NCBI RefSeq assembly: GCF_013140855.1
Contig: NZ_JABBPG010000002.1
Location: 558,001-622,000, forward strand
Length of the DNA: 64,000 nt
Direction: 5' to 3'
Origin: Pseudoalteromonas caenipelagi
Lineage (GTDB): Bacteria > Pseudomonadota > Gammaproteobacteria > Enterobacterales > Alteromonadaceae
Part shown: positions 36,671-46,140 of the stretch, in pieces
Numbering within the stretch: position 1 is the first letter of the stretch
Layout of the letters: each line of letters starts with the position of its first letter
Program-made: the position numbers and the translations under genes
Notes under the pieces: generated by a model
What the model saw: only the letters and a program-made list of their open reading frames with translations
What the model was told of the DNA's origin: nothing
The model's database searches: none

Positions 36671-39592
36671 CTAAGCAGTTGGCGCTTGTTCAATAGGCAA
36701 GCGTTGGGTCATATCCAATTCGAAAATCCCATACGGATTTACATGAGCATAGATCAGTGGAGACAAAGCCCTGTAATCTTCCTCCGTTAACACGCCATCC
36801 CACTCTTTGGCTGACGTGACTTGTTGGATCATTAAGGTATTGACGTAAATCAAACATATCTGCAATAGGTGCAACGCCAGAACGGACAGTTCCTGATCTT
36901 CAAGCCGATTTGTGGCAACCTCTCCACCTTTACCGTAAAAGATAAACGAGTTGGCAGAGTTCCAGTTCTCAACAACGTTTAAGCCTTCATGGATTTCCCT
37001 GCGTAGCGCTTCTTGTTCGAGATATTGGCAAAGAAATAGGGTTTTTATCACTTTCCCCAATTCAGAGAGTGCTTTATAGGTTGAATGCTGAACGTTGTTT
37101 CTGGTAAACCGTCGTAGTATCGCTTCTGGATCAGCGGTGCCTTGTTTGAGTGCCGTAGTATATTTAATCATCTCATCGTATTGCTGAATGATTAGATCCC
37201 AGTTGATAGGCCGACTTAGTATAGATTGTAATTGATCGTAGTTAGATGTCTCTTCGGAACCTGGTAAATACAGTTTTTGGCTGGCAATATTTTTCAACCT
37301 TGGCATCAATTGAAAGCCTAACAAGTGACAGAACGCAAACGCGACTTCACTCTGACCATGCGTATCCACATATTGCTTTTCAACTGACATTTCGGTGCAA
37401 TGCCTGAGCACACCTTCGATCATACTGGCCACTTCAGATGAAGAGCAGCGTTTAAGTTGGGAGTAGATACAGGTGGAATTTTTTCCACATGCCAGTAAAT
37501 CATCACTCCGCGGCCACCGTAGCGAATATGCCACTCTGTCATCAGGTTTTGATCCCAGGAGCCAAATTTTTTCGAGTCAGATGCACAGCTTGTCGTACCT
37601 TCACCCCACAAGTGTACATGTCTGGCTTTAAATATCGTATTGACTACCTTGGAAATAGCCTGGCGCATTGATTGTTTATTTATGTAGAAACGCCTGGTAT
37701 GCAGCAGCTCTTTGTAGCTGAACCCAGTACGACTGGCGCTGACTCTTTTTAACCCGGTATTGGTACCCATACCAAATAACGCTATCAATAAGCGTCTTTG
37801 CAACTCATCACGGCTCAAACGTTCTGATGTGCGTTGAGCCTGAAAACAATCAGTAAAATCAATACGCAGATCGGCTTCTTTTAAAATATCCAGCAAGCTG
37901 GTCATCGGCCAACTAGACTGAATTTCACCTTTTAGCCGGTTGATATTCACAGGCTCAGGCTGTTTGGTAAGTGGTGTAATGGATATCCTGTTCTTGCCCG
38001 TTGATAAGAGTTTTACTTTGTCATTTTTTGGTATGGATGTGTTTAGGTTTGTCAGTTCAGCTCTCATTTGCTTTTGAAGAGCTGCCACAAACTCACCTGC
38101 ATCCATGGTCTGACCGAGCGTCTGATAATAATGCTTGCGATTTTAGCTAAAATCTTGCGGTAAATCTTCATCTGGGTTGCGGTAACGATCAGCGCCAGAC
38201 ACCCAAACTTCTTTGCACCTAAGCTTGTCTCTTAGTGCCTGAAGCACACATATTTCATAATTGATTCTGTTTATTCGTTCCTTTGCGTTATCATCAATTT
38301 CAACCACGATATCCCTCCATTTAGGTCGTATCACACCTTCAATCGGAATATCTTCAGACAATAAATAGTGTTGCCGTTTGGAAGCCTTATGGGTATTAAG
38401 CCATTCAAGTGCTGTTAGGACAGGGCGATGCTGGTCATTATTTGAGTTGAAATTCAAGCTATTCAAAATCTTAGGTACCATTCTTCGATAGTGGCTACCG
38501 TAGCTTGAGCGTATCACCTTATGTACCTCTTTTTTATAGCCTTTGCCGGATGATTTAAACTCTTTAACCAGATTTTCTAAAGTTTGCTCGTTGGCAATGG
38601 GGTAAACGATATCTTTGACCACACCTTCTGGATTACCCAGGGCCGCTTCAGCAATACGAAGTAATAAGGTATTTTTGCCATACACCTTTTGATAATTACG
38701 CATGAGTTCTTTTACAACCTTACGTTCAGCCCTAACGGACAAGCGGTGAACGATTTGACAAAACAGCTCTATCAGCCCATCAATCAACTCACTTTTGCGG
38801 AGATAAAAGAAAATCAGCATCATGGCATATCGTATATGGTCTGGGTGACGTTTGACTTCCCAGGCGGACTCTGGAGATACACGTTGTTTAAACCGAGTAA
38901 GGATTTTGGGGTTTATCTTAATAAGCTGTTCATTTGGTAAATTAAGTGAATTGATAAAGCTCAGCTTTTCGATTTCTTTTAATACCGTATCCAGGCCAAT
39001 TCGCCATGGATCTGCTTTAATTTGTACAAAAGATGAAGGAACATCATGAGAGGCACTTAAATATTCATCCAATTGTGGTTTGGAAGTTGGTAATATACTG
39101 ATCTCTAGGTGCTTAAATAGATCGAATTCAAACTGGTTATATGCCGTAGCAAGCTCTCTGGTTAACTGTTTATCAGCCGGGAACTCTATTTTCTGTTTTT
39201 AAGCCATTCGTATGTATGCTCTTTCGCTTCAGCCCATTGGCATAGACAGAATTGCACAACCACAAAACTAACTCATGGCGGGTTTCTTCGGTAAGCTTAG
39301 CTACGCCCAGAAACACGAGAATCTCTTCTCGATGTCTGCGTCCAGTGCGTCCGTTCCAGTCGTACTCCTTGATGTCTTTAATTTCAGTGCCTAGCTGATC
39401 AACAAGGTGATGCAGTGGACTGTCTGGTAAATCAGTGAGTGATTTGGGGAAGGTTCCTGTGTATTGGTAATATTTTAACTGGAGGCAAAACGCCAAGCGG
39501 CTTCTTGCTGGTTTTGTTTTTAATAGTTCAAGTTCATCAAATGTAAGTGACCAATGTTCGCTAAGTTCATGTGCATCCCAAAACTGTTTCAC
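36671..39592 (-). pseudogene. tnpA: Tn3-family transposase, inactivated by frameshifts and a stop codon
   Basis: The full-length Tn3 TnpA can be read across four pieces. Residues 1-139 (39173-39592) are the N-terminal DUF4158 region (FWDAHELSEHWSLTFDELELL). The frame then shifts at least twice near 39170-39230. 38143-39072 continues the protein to a TAA at 38143. The same frame resumes immediately ([18 protein letters not shown]) through 37420-38106. It then shifts again near 37480 into 36671-37534. All three catalytic residues can still be seen: Asp in [11 protein letters not shown], Asp in [13 protein letters not shown], and Glu in [11 protein letters not shown]. With three or more lesions the gene is dead, so movement would need a transposase in trans. 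Confidence 0.93.
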
Positions 39593-39642
39593 CGTTAACG
39601 CTCCTTTTTGACTAGAGATTAACCAGTTTTAGGAGGCAATAC

Positions 39643-39681
39643 AAAAGTTGGCCGTTTTCGCAGCTATGTGGTCACTACCCC
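39643..39681 (-). repeat. Right terminal inverted repeat of the Tn3-family transposon
   Basis: Its reverse complement begins GGGGTAGTGACCACATAGCT and matches the left end at 38 of 39 bases. It is followed directly by the right copy of the TAAAC duplication (39682-39686). Confidence 0.95.
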
Positions 39682-39844
39682 TAAACCGAATGAGTTTAAG
39701 TCATATTACTGCAACTAAATTGTCATAGTGTTTCGTTAGCGTGGGGTAAGGTATTTTAGAAAACGCTAAGCTATAACAGTGGTTATGTTACTCATTCTAA
39801 AATAAGAACCAATGGCTGGTGATGCCAAAATGAGGAAAGTAAAA

Positions 39845-41170
39845 ATGAATAGACGCTCGTACATAGAACTCATACTCAAGGATATTGACGGCGTACAATC
39901 AATAGGTACTTTACAGAAACACTTAAAAATGGCGACCAGCCCATTTCTGTTCTTACGCGGCAGTGCGCCTTTGATGTACAGTGACTTTTCTCAAGATGCC
40001 ATATCATTACCCGCTCCTTTATTTGAAATTCCACTCACTTGTATTTTAGGCGACTGCCATACTGGAAACTTTGGATTTATTAGTGAAGAAGGCTCACACG
40101 GCGACACTATCATCTTCACCCCAAATGACTTTGATGATGCCTGCGTTGGCCATGCTGCGTGGGATCTGTTTCGATTTATAACGAGTTTGTATTTAGCCCG
40201 TCATCATGCAACAGACCTACAAATGAACTCTGACGACATCAAAATTAGGCAAAAGCCACTGGTAAGCAAAGAGCAAGTTTACGAGGGCGCACGCGCGTTT
40301 TTGCAATCGTACCTGCAAGCTTGTAAAGACTCTGTTGATGATAGGCTCACTACACAATCGGCTTTATCAACATTCGATAACGAACATATCCTGTATAAAC
40401 GTTGGCAAAAAGCATTGCAAAGAAAAGCAGGTGGTGCAGCGTTTAAAACAAACAGTACACTGGCGAAAGAACTGGACTTTGATACTTTGCCGCTGGCTTT
40501 TAAAGATGATGAGTTACGTTTTAGACGCCTAAATTCAGACCTTTATAACAGCCTTATTGAGACGTTTTCACCGTATGTTGATGATGAGATCATAGACGTA
40601 GTTGAGCGTTTAAGTGCAGGCACTGGCTCACATAACTTGACGCGTTATTATCTACTTGTAGGCCCTCAAAGTGCTAAATTATGCGAAGAAGAGTTTCATT
40701 TATGCCATATTGTAGAGGTAAAACAACAGCGTTTGGCTGCACCACTTTACTATTTCACGGAGCTGAGCGCCATAAACCGCTTAAACGCAGCTCACTTAAC
40801 TGTTAATTGCCAACGAAAAATGCAGCGCCGTCCTGATATTGTACTTGATGATGTATATTGGCAAGATAAGCACTGGTTAGTACGTTCGAGACATCATGCC
40901 CGTGTTGGCTGTGAACCAGAGGATTTTATGCTGGGCAAACGAGCAGCCATTAAAAATGGCTTTATACAGTATGCAACAAGCTGCGGCCACACTTTGGCTT
41001 TAGCTCATATGCGTGGCGACAGACGCTCGACACTTTTTCAACAAGCATGTGTCGAAAAACTCAGCCCACACGTTGATGAATTGATAACTAGTGCACAAAA
41101 CTACGCGATTATGGTTCAGGCAGATCAAGAACTACTACAATCCTTGCTTAGGGATAGTCAAACACAATAA
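39845..41170 (+). CDS. DUF2252 family protein (kinase-like fold)
   Basis: The family is marked by FLRGSAPLMYSDF, then CILGDCHTGNFGFISEEG and FTPNDFDDACVGHAAWDLFRF, which resemble the catalytic HxD...D arrangement of aminoglycoside-phosphotransferase-like kinases. ARVGCEPEDFMLG and TLALAHMRGD close the domain. Biochemical function is unknown. I chose ATG 39845 (MNRRSYIEL) because GAGGA lies eight bases upstream; ATGs at 39812 and 39830 are alternatives. With this start the protein has 441 residues. Its 3' end overlaps the convergent RNase Z gene by 36 bases. It is the first host gene beyond the transposon. Confidence 0.82.
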   Translation: MNRRSYIELILKDIDGVQSIGTLQKHLKMATSPFLFLRGSAPLMYSDFSQDAISLPAPLFEIPLTCILGDCHTGNFGFISEEGSHGDTIIFTPNDFDDACVGHAAWDLFRFITSLYLARHHATDLQMNSDDIKIRQKPLVSKEQVYEGARAFLQSYLQACKDSVDDRLTTQSALSTFDNEHILYKRWQKALQRKAGGAAFKTNSTLAKELDFDTLPLAFKDDELRFRRLNSDLYNSLIETFSPYVDDEIIDVVERLSAGTGSHNLTRYYLLVGPQSAKLCEEEFHLCHIVEVKQQRLAAPLYYFTELSAINRLNAAHLTVNCQRKMQRRPDIVLDDVYWQDKHWLVRSRHHARVGCEPEDFMLGKRAAIKNGFIQYATSCGHTLALAHMRGDRRSTLFQQACVEKLSPHVDELITSAQNYAIMVQADQELLQSLLRDSQTQ

Positions 41171-42070
41171 GTCTTCAGCAAAATATAACTCGCCATGGTA
41201 ATGTTCGTGTGCTTCTCTTTTTAGTGGCTCTAGCATACCTGGGCCATGGTAGCGTACGCTAAAGTGAGTTAACGCCAAGCGTGCTACTGCGTGTTTTTGC
41301 GCAAATTCAGACACTCTTTTGGCGTCGGAATGGCCAGTATGCATACCTAAGCGTAGCAAATCAGAATGTGTAAATGTTGCTTCGTGAACCAGCAAGTCAA
41401 CATCGCTAAGATATTCTGTGAGTTTTGCTGGTCTTTCATTATCCCCACAAATAACCACAGTGCGAGGACGCCAGCTGTCATAGGTATACTCTTTGGCAAT
41501 GAGAGTTTTATCTTTATAAGCCACATCATGGCCTTTTTGCAGCGCATTGTAATGAGGTCCACTTTCAATATTATTCGCTTTTAATTTGTCTATTTTGAGC
41601 TTTTTAGGAATGTGGGTTTCTGTGATTTTATAGCCAAAACTGGGAACCCTGTGTTTTAGTTCAATGGGCTCTATTTGACACAAAGGAAGCGAGAGTGGCG
41701 TATTTAATTGTTCAACATTATGGCAGATTAAATCAAAACCCAGCTTAACATCGGTCAGCGCTAAACTTTCATGAATAAAATGAATAAGCTTTTGCGGTGC
41801 TATCAGTGATACAGGTTCGCTTCTGCCACACAAAGACATACTCGATAATAAACCAGGCAAGCCATAACAATGATCGCCATGAATATGGGTAATACAGATC
41901 ACTGCTAATTTAGCAGGCGATAAATTGGTTTTTAGTATTTGGTGTTGTGTGCCTTCAGCGCAGTCAACCAGTAGCCACTGCTTAGCGTTGTCAAAAGAGA
42001 CTGCAACGGCTGACATGTTGCGATATCGACTTGGACTACCTGAAGAGGTGCCCAAAAACTGAATTTGCAT
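41135..42070 (-). CDS. rnz: Ribonuclease Z (tRNase Z)
   Basis: Metallo-beta-lactamase-fold endonuclease that matures tRNA 3' ends. Zinc ligands are in THIHGDHCYGLPG, and the later histidines are in LVHEATF and ALTHFSVRY. The start QIQFLGTSSGSPSRYRNMSAV is diagnostic of the rnz/elaC group. The open frame continues upstream to 42139. The family start is the ATG at 42070, giving 311 residues and a normal N-terminus, although no good ribosome-binding site is visible. Confidence 0.9.
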   Translation of the reverse strand: MQIQFLGTSSGSPSRYRNMSAVAVSFDNAKQWLLVDCAEGTQHQILKTNLSPAKLAVICITHIHGDHCYGLPGLLSSMSLCGRSEPVSLIAPQKLIHFIHESLALTDVKLGFDLICHNVEQLNTPLSLPLCQIEPIELKHRVPSFGYKITETHIPKKLKIDKLKANNIESGPHYNALQKGHDVAYKDKTLIAKEYTYDSWRPRTVVICGDNERPAKLTEYLSDVDLLVHEATFTHSDLLRLGMHTGHSDAKRVSEFAQKHAVARLALTHFSVRYHGPGMLEPLKREAHEHYHGELYFAEDLLCLTIPKQGL

Positions 42071-42151
42071 ATGATGGTTTACGTAAAACTTGTGTTTTAT
42101 TGATCTTACCCTAATTCTAATACGTATCAAAGACAACAAAATGGAGTCATC

Positions 42152-42418
42152 ATGAAAAACGACTTAGACAGCAAAACGATATTGAGTGTTTATGAGTACA
42201 TACAAAAACATGGAGAAGCTACACCAGAAGGTAAGTTTTTTAACGGCATTACTGCATTTTCAGATATTGATGGGTATACCATTTACTTTAAGGGAAGCGG
42301 TGTGTTGATGCGCTATGGATTTCACAATACTTATCACTTAGATTACGAGCATGATAAGCACAAAGACGATTTTATTGCCAAGATTGACGCAATTAAAAAG
42401 CAAGCTGATAGTGACTAA
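42152..42418 (+). CDS. DUF3081 family small protein
   Basis: 88 residues; YEYIQKHGEATPEGKFFNGITAFSDIDGYTIYF followed by FHNTYHLDYEHDKHKD fits the DUF3081 family of gammaproteobacteria. Function unknown. GGAG lies six bases before the ATG. It probably forms an operon with the 102-residue gene (8 bases on) and the photolyase-like gene. Confidence 0.75.
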   Translation: MKNDLDSKTILSVYEYIQKHGEATPEGKFFNGITAFSDIDGYTIYFKGSGVLMRYGFHNTYHLDYEHDKHKDDFIAKIDAIKKQADSD

Positions 42419-42426
42419 CGAGATCT

Positions 42427-42735
42427 ATGACATATCGGGTTAAACGACAAAAAAACAAGGAGTGCGATAGCAGAGGCTTGCAGTTTATTCATGCAGCCCT
42501 TGAAGAGCTAAAGGCTAACCCAGATAAGCTGGATATTATAAAAAACAACTGTAATGTGTTTAAGCAGCAGCCGTTTTTGAAAAAGGGCCTACTGTTGGCT
42601 GTAGAGCGCTTTGAATGGGTGTTTGAAGTGGATGATAATATTGACAGAATTGTTGCTCAAGTTCTGGCTGATGATTACATTGGCAAACGTATTAGGCGTT
42701 ATCCGCTACTGTTTAAAGGCGTGGTAAGTGATTAA
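42427..42735 (+). CDS. Small conserved-looking protein upstream of the photolyase gene
   Basis: 102 residues, highly charged and helical, with no cysteine motif beyond the N-terminal KECDSRG and no signal peptide. The C-terminus (DRIVAQVLADDYIGKRIRRYPLLFKG) looks structured. I do not recognise a family. It overlaps the photolyase start by 8 bases and follows the DUF3081 gene by 8 bases, so the three are likely translated from one message. A role linked to light repair is suggested only by context. Confidence 0.65.
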   Translation: MTYRVKRQKNKECDSRGLQFIHAALEELKANPDKLDIIKNNCNVFKQQPFLKKGLLLAVERFEWVFEVDDNIDRIVAQVLADDYIGKRIRRYPLLFKGVVSD

Positions 42736-44206
42736 TATTGTTTGGCTCAAGCGTGATTTTAGAGTCAATGATCATGCACCGCTTTACAATAGTCAAAAAT
42801 GCGCTGAGCCAACTTTATTCTTATATGTTATAGAACCGCAATATTGGCACCTTGATGATACCAGCGAGAGGCAATTTGCGTTTATCTCACAAGCTATACT
42901 TTCTTATGCGAGAGAAATAGAAAAGCTAGGTGGCTTTTTGTGTGTCCGTCGCGGCAATGTTGATGAGGTACTGGCAAAAATCCATCAAAAATACCCCATA
43001 AAATCGTTATTTTGCCATCAAGAAACTGGCAACCAATGGACCTTTGAACGAGATAATGCGGTTTTTTTATGGTGTGCTAAAAATCACATTAAAGTACACC
43101 AATACCGTCAGCAAGCGGTATTTAGAGGACGACTAAATAGAGATTCTTGGCAATCTCGCGCGAGTGCATGGATTGCCAGTGAAGTTTTGCCACCCCCCAG
43201 CCGTGTGCGCTCAGTGCTCTGTTATCATAGCGGCTTACATTTGTTGGACAACTACCCAGGCAATGACAATTTTATTGCCAGGCAAATGCAACAAGGCACC
43301 ACCGACGCGGCAAAGGCCACGCTGCAAAGCTTTTTTAAACAGCGAATCAATAATTATCTGTTTGGTATATCCAGTCCCATAAAATCAGTAACAGCAAGCT
43401 CTCGCTTGAGCCCTTACTTATGCTACGGAATGCTGAGTCTAAAGCAGGTCATGCAAATGGCCTATGAACTTGAGCATGTAGAAAAGCGTCATAAGTCAGG
43501 TTTTTTGGCAAGATTATATTGGCACAGCCATTTTGTGCAAAAACTGGAGTCAGAGCCAAGATATGAGACTCAAGCTGTACATCGCTCGTTGGTGGCCATG
43601 CGTCAGAGTGAATTTGAAGAAGCCAGTTTTGAGCGTTGGAAACTTGGTTGTACAGGCGTGCCTTTTATTGATGCCTGCATGAGAATGCTACTGCAAACAG
43701 GCTGGATTAATTTTAGGATGCGTGCAATGTTGGTCGCCTTCGCCAGTTACCATTTATGGTTGGATTGGCCTAAAACAGCCGCATACCTAGCTAGCACCTT
43801 TGTTGATTACGAACCAGGTATCCACTACCCGCAAGTTCAAATGCAGTCAGGCACAACGGGCATTAATCCATTTCGTATTTATAATCCAATAACACAAGGG
43901 CAAAAGTTTGACTCAAAGGGCGAGTTTATAAGAAGGTACATACCAGAGCTTGCTCATGTGCCTGATAGCTATGTTCATACTCCATGGTTATATTCAGGCT
44001 TAAAAACAGACTGTTACGATAAACCCAAGGTGCTACCAGACGAAGCTGCTAAACAAGCTAGGCTTAAAATTTCCAGCTATTACAAAGTGCATGTAAACAG
44101 CTCGGAAACAAAGCGCGTCATTAAAAAACATGCGTCGCGGCGCGGCCGTAATATAAAAAGGACGCAAACAGCAAAATTAAATCACAACCAATTATCGTTA
44201 TTTTAA
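42728..44206 (+). CDS. Photolyase/cryptochrome-family flavoprotein, divergent
   Basis: 492 residues. The N-terminal Rossmann domain begins VWLKRDFRVNDHAPL, and the C-terminal FAD-binding domain includes SSRLSPYLCYGMLSLKQV, GCTGVPFIDACMRMLLQTGW, NFRMRAMLVAFASYHL and FRIYNPITQGQKFDSKGEFIRRYIPEL. In class I CPD photolyases the segment before the FRIxNP motif reads NNGGWQWAASTGTD; here it is HYPQVQMQSGTTGIN. It is therefore a divergent branch whose substrate (CPD, 6-4 product or signalling) is not clear. It starts with GTG inside the end of the preceding gene. The C-terminal tail is very basic (KKHASRRGRNIKR). Confidence 0.85.
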   Translation: MINIVWLKRDFRVNDHAPLYNSQKCAEPTLFLYVIEPQYWHLDDTSERQFAFISQAILSYAREIEKLGGFLCVRRGNVDEVLAKIHQKYPIKSLFCHQETGNQWTFERDNAVFLWCAKNHIKVHQYRQQAVFRGRLNRDSWQSRASAWIASEVLPPPSRVRSVLCYHSGLHLLDNYPGNDNFIARQMQQGTTDAAKATLQSFFKQRINNYLFGISSPIKSVTASSRLSPYLCYGMLSLKQVMQMAYELEHVEKRHKSGFLARLYWHSHFVQKLESEPRYETQAVHRSLVAMRQSEFEEASFERWKLGCTGVPFIDACMRMLLQTGWINFRMRAMLVAFASYHLWLDWPKTAAYLASTFVDYEPGIHYPQVQMQSGTTGINPFRIYNPITQGQKFDSKGEFIRRYIPELAHVPDSYVHTPWLYSGLKTDCYDKPKVLPDEAAKQARLKISSYYKVHVNSSETKRVIKKHASRRGRNIKRTQTAKLNHNQLSLF

Positions 44207-44349
44207 GCCTCCAAGCACATAATTAGGGCGTTTTACCGGATTAAGGCGAATCATTTTGTCTTGCTAAAGTGACTGGCTAACGAATCTTTGTGATAGTAAC
44301 GCTAAAAAATGGTAAATTATCGCGAATTTTTAGAATTAGAGATTAAGCT

Positions 44350-45945
44350 ATGTCAAATGTTGTAGAGACACAAGCCGATAATCAGCAGGATAATAAAGGT
44401 TGGTTTAACCGATTTTTAGCGACTGTTGAATTTTTAGGGAATATGTTACCCCACCCTATCACCCTATTTGCAATGTTCTGTATTGCTATTGTTTTATTTA
44501 GCGGTATTGCAGATTGGATGGGGTTAAGTGCCATAGATCCGCGACCGGAAGGTGCCAAAGGTAGAGACCCTGACGGTATTATTGAAGTAGTCAGTTTATT
44601 AAGTGCCGAAGGGTTACAAAAAATTGTCACCGGGCTTGTTACTAATTTTACTGGGTTTGCGCCACTTGGTACGGTGCTAGTTGCCTTATTAGGCGTAAGT
44701 GTTGCAGAGCACTCTGGGTTATTATCAGCTGCAATGCGTGGCATGGTGATGGGCGCTTCAAAACGTTTAGTGACGTTTATGGTGGTATTTGCGGCAATAT
44801 TGTCAAATACCGCTTCTGAACTCGGTTATGTGGTGTTGATCCCACTTGCAGCAATGATTTTCCATAGTTTAGGACGTCATCCACTGGCGGGTTTAGCTGC
44901 TGCATTTGCTGGGGTCTCAGGTGGATATAGTGCAAATCTATTGCTTGGGACAATAGATCCGCTACTTGCGGGCATTACAACGCCAGCTGCACAAATGATA
45001 GACCCATCATATCAAGTCGGTCCCGAAGCTAATTGGTACTTTATGATGGTGTCGGTGTTTTTAATCGCCATTGTTGGCACATTGGTAACTGAAAAAATCG
45101 TCGAACCGCGACTTGGAAAATATAACCCAAATGAAGCGAGTATAGATTTGGGTGAAAATAATATTGAGCACTTGTCGGCACAAGAAAAGTCGGGCTTAAA
45201 GTGGGCTGGCATTACGCTTCTAATCGTATCGATTTTACTTGCTCTGACAATTGTGCCTGAAAATGGCATATTGCGTCACCCTGAAACAGGCCTCGTAGCC
45301 GGTTCTCCATTTTTAAAGGGAATCGTGGTATTTATCTTTGTGACATTTGCCATACCTGGCTTTGTTTATGGCCGCGTGGTTGGGACCATGAAAAATGACC
45401 GCGACGTGATAAACGCGATGAGTAAATCCATGAGCTCAATGGGCATGTACATTGTATTGGTGTTTTTTGCAGCGCAGTTTGTGGCATTCTTTAAATGGAC
45501 TAACTTAGGTACTATTTTGGCAATCAATGGTGCAGCACTGCTTACAGCACTTAACCTTACTGGCCCAGAAGTGTTCGTGTTATTTATATTTATGTGTGCG
45601 ATTGTAAATTTGAGCTTAGGATCATCCTCGGCACAATGGGCTGTAACTGCGCCGATATTTGTACCGATGTTAATGCTGGTAGGATATGCGCCTGAAACGA
45701 TTCAAGCAGCCTACAGAATTGGTGATTCTGTGACAAATTTAATCACACCGATGATGAGCTATTTTGGCCTGATACTCGCGGTTGCAACAAAATATAAGAA
45801 GGATATGGGAATTGGTACACTCGTTGCTACTATGCTGCCTTACAGCATGTTCTTCTTTGTTGGCTGGGTGCTACTATTTTATATCTGGGTATTTGGATTT
45901 GGGTTACCTGTTGGGCCAAATTCACCGATATATTACACACCGTAA
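44350..45945 (+). CDS. AbgT-family transporter
   Basis: 531 residues with about ten to twelve membrane segments. Family signatures are FLGNMLPHPITLFAMFCIAIV near the N-terminus, SNTASELGYVVLIPLAAMIFHSLGRHPLAGLAAAFAGVSGGYSANLLLGTIDPLLAGITT in the first repeat, and the closing segment around RIGDSVTNLITPMMSYFGLILA. E. coli AbgT imports p-aminobenzoyl-glutamate; some marine and pathogen members instead export sulfonamides. The direction and substrate here are unknown. A standard terminator follows. Confidence 0.92.
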   Translation: MSNVVETQADNQQDNKGWFNRFLATVEFLGNMLPHPITLFAMFCIAIVLFSGIADWMGLSAIDPRPEGAKGRDPDGIIEVVSLLSAEGLQKIVTGLVTNFTGFAPLGTVLVALLGVSVAEHSGLLSAAMRGMVMGASKRLVTFMVVFAAILSNTASELGYVVLIPLAAMIFHSLGRHPLAGLAAAFAGVSGGYSANLLLGTIDPLLAGITTPAAQMIDPSYQVGPEANWYFMMVSVFLIAIVGTLVTEKIVEPRLGKYNPNEASIDLGENNIEHLSAQEKSGLKWAGITLLIVSILLALTIVPENGILRHPETGLVAGSPFLKGIVVFIFVTFAIPGFVYGRVVGTMKNDRDVINAMSKSMSSMGMYIVLVFFAAQFVAFFKWTNLGTILAINGAALLTALNLTGPEVFVLFIFMCAIVNLSLGSSSAQWAVTAPIFVPMLMLVGYAPETIQAAYRIGDSVTNLITPMMSYFGLILAVATKYKKDMGIGTLVATMLPYSMFFFVGWVLLFYIWVFGFGLPVGPNSPIYYTP

Positions 45946-45955
45946 AGGTAAAGAG

Positions 45956-45978
45956 CGCCGACTTATGTCGGCGTTTTT
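45956..45978 (+). terminator. Rho-independent terminator after the AbgT gene
   Basis: CGCCGAC and GTCGGCG pair around ttat, followed by TTTTT. Confidence 0.88.
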
Positions 45979-46070
45979 AATTAAGGTGGTAAGTATACAG
46001 GTACAATAAACTATAATATATTGACATAATAGTAAAAATCAATTTGTTAAATAGAGGATGCTCACCTACA

Positions 46071-46082
46071 GTTCTATAGAAC
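46071..46082. promoter_or_regulatory. 12-base palindrome upstream of the GST gene
   Basis: GTTCTATAGAAC is perfectly symmetrical and lies 58 bases before the GST start, where an operator would be. No known regulator is assigned. Confidence 0.25.
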
Positions 46083-46140
46083 CCGCCAAAAAAGGAGCTT
46101 AGGTTTCTAATGAAACTTTAACCGATCGTAAAGGTAGTTT

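Larger units (their letters stand above)
25282..39681. mobile_element. Tn3-family transposon, 14.4 kb, non-autonomous as it stands
   Basis: The two ends are 39-base inverted repeats differing at one position and beginning GGGGTAGTGACCACATAGCT. The flanks carry a 5-base duplication, TAAAC, at 25277-25281 and 39682-39686, as expected for Tn3 transposition. Inside, all in the same orientation, are a Tn3 transposase at the right end (broken) and a serine resolvase at the left end (broken). Between them lie an IS30-type element containing an ISAs1-type element, and a three-gene cargo of unknown function. Because both ends and the target duplication are intact, the whole 14.4 kb arrived or moved as one unit, and the decay came later. 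Confidence 0.95.

Noticed and set aside
36505..36693. 62-codon open frame downstream of the transposase
   Set aside because: It spans the transposase terminator hairpin and overlaps the end of tnpA in another frame.
37420..39072. Two mid-size ORFs that could be called separate genes
   Set aside because: They are consecutive pieces of one Tn3 transposase interrupted by a stop codon and frame changes.
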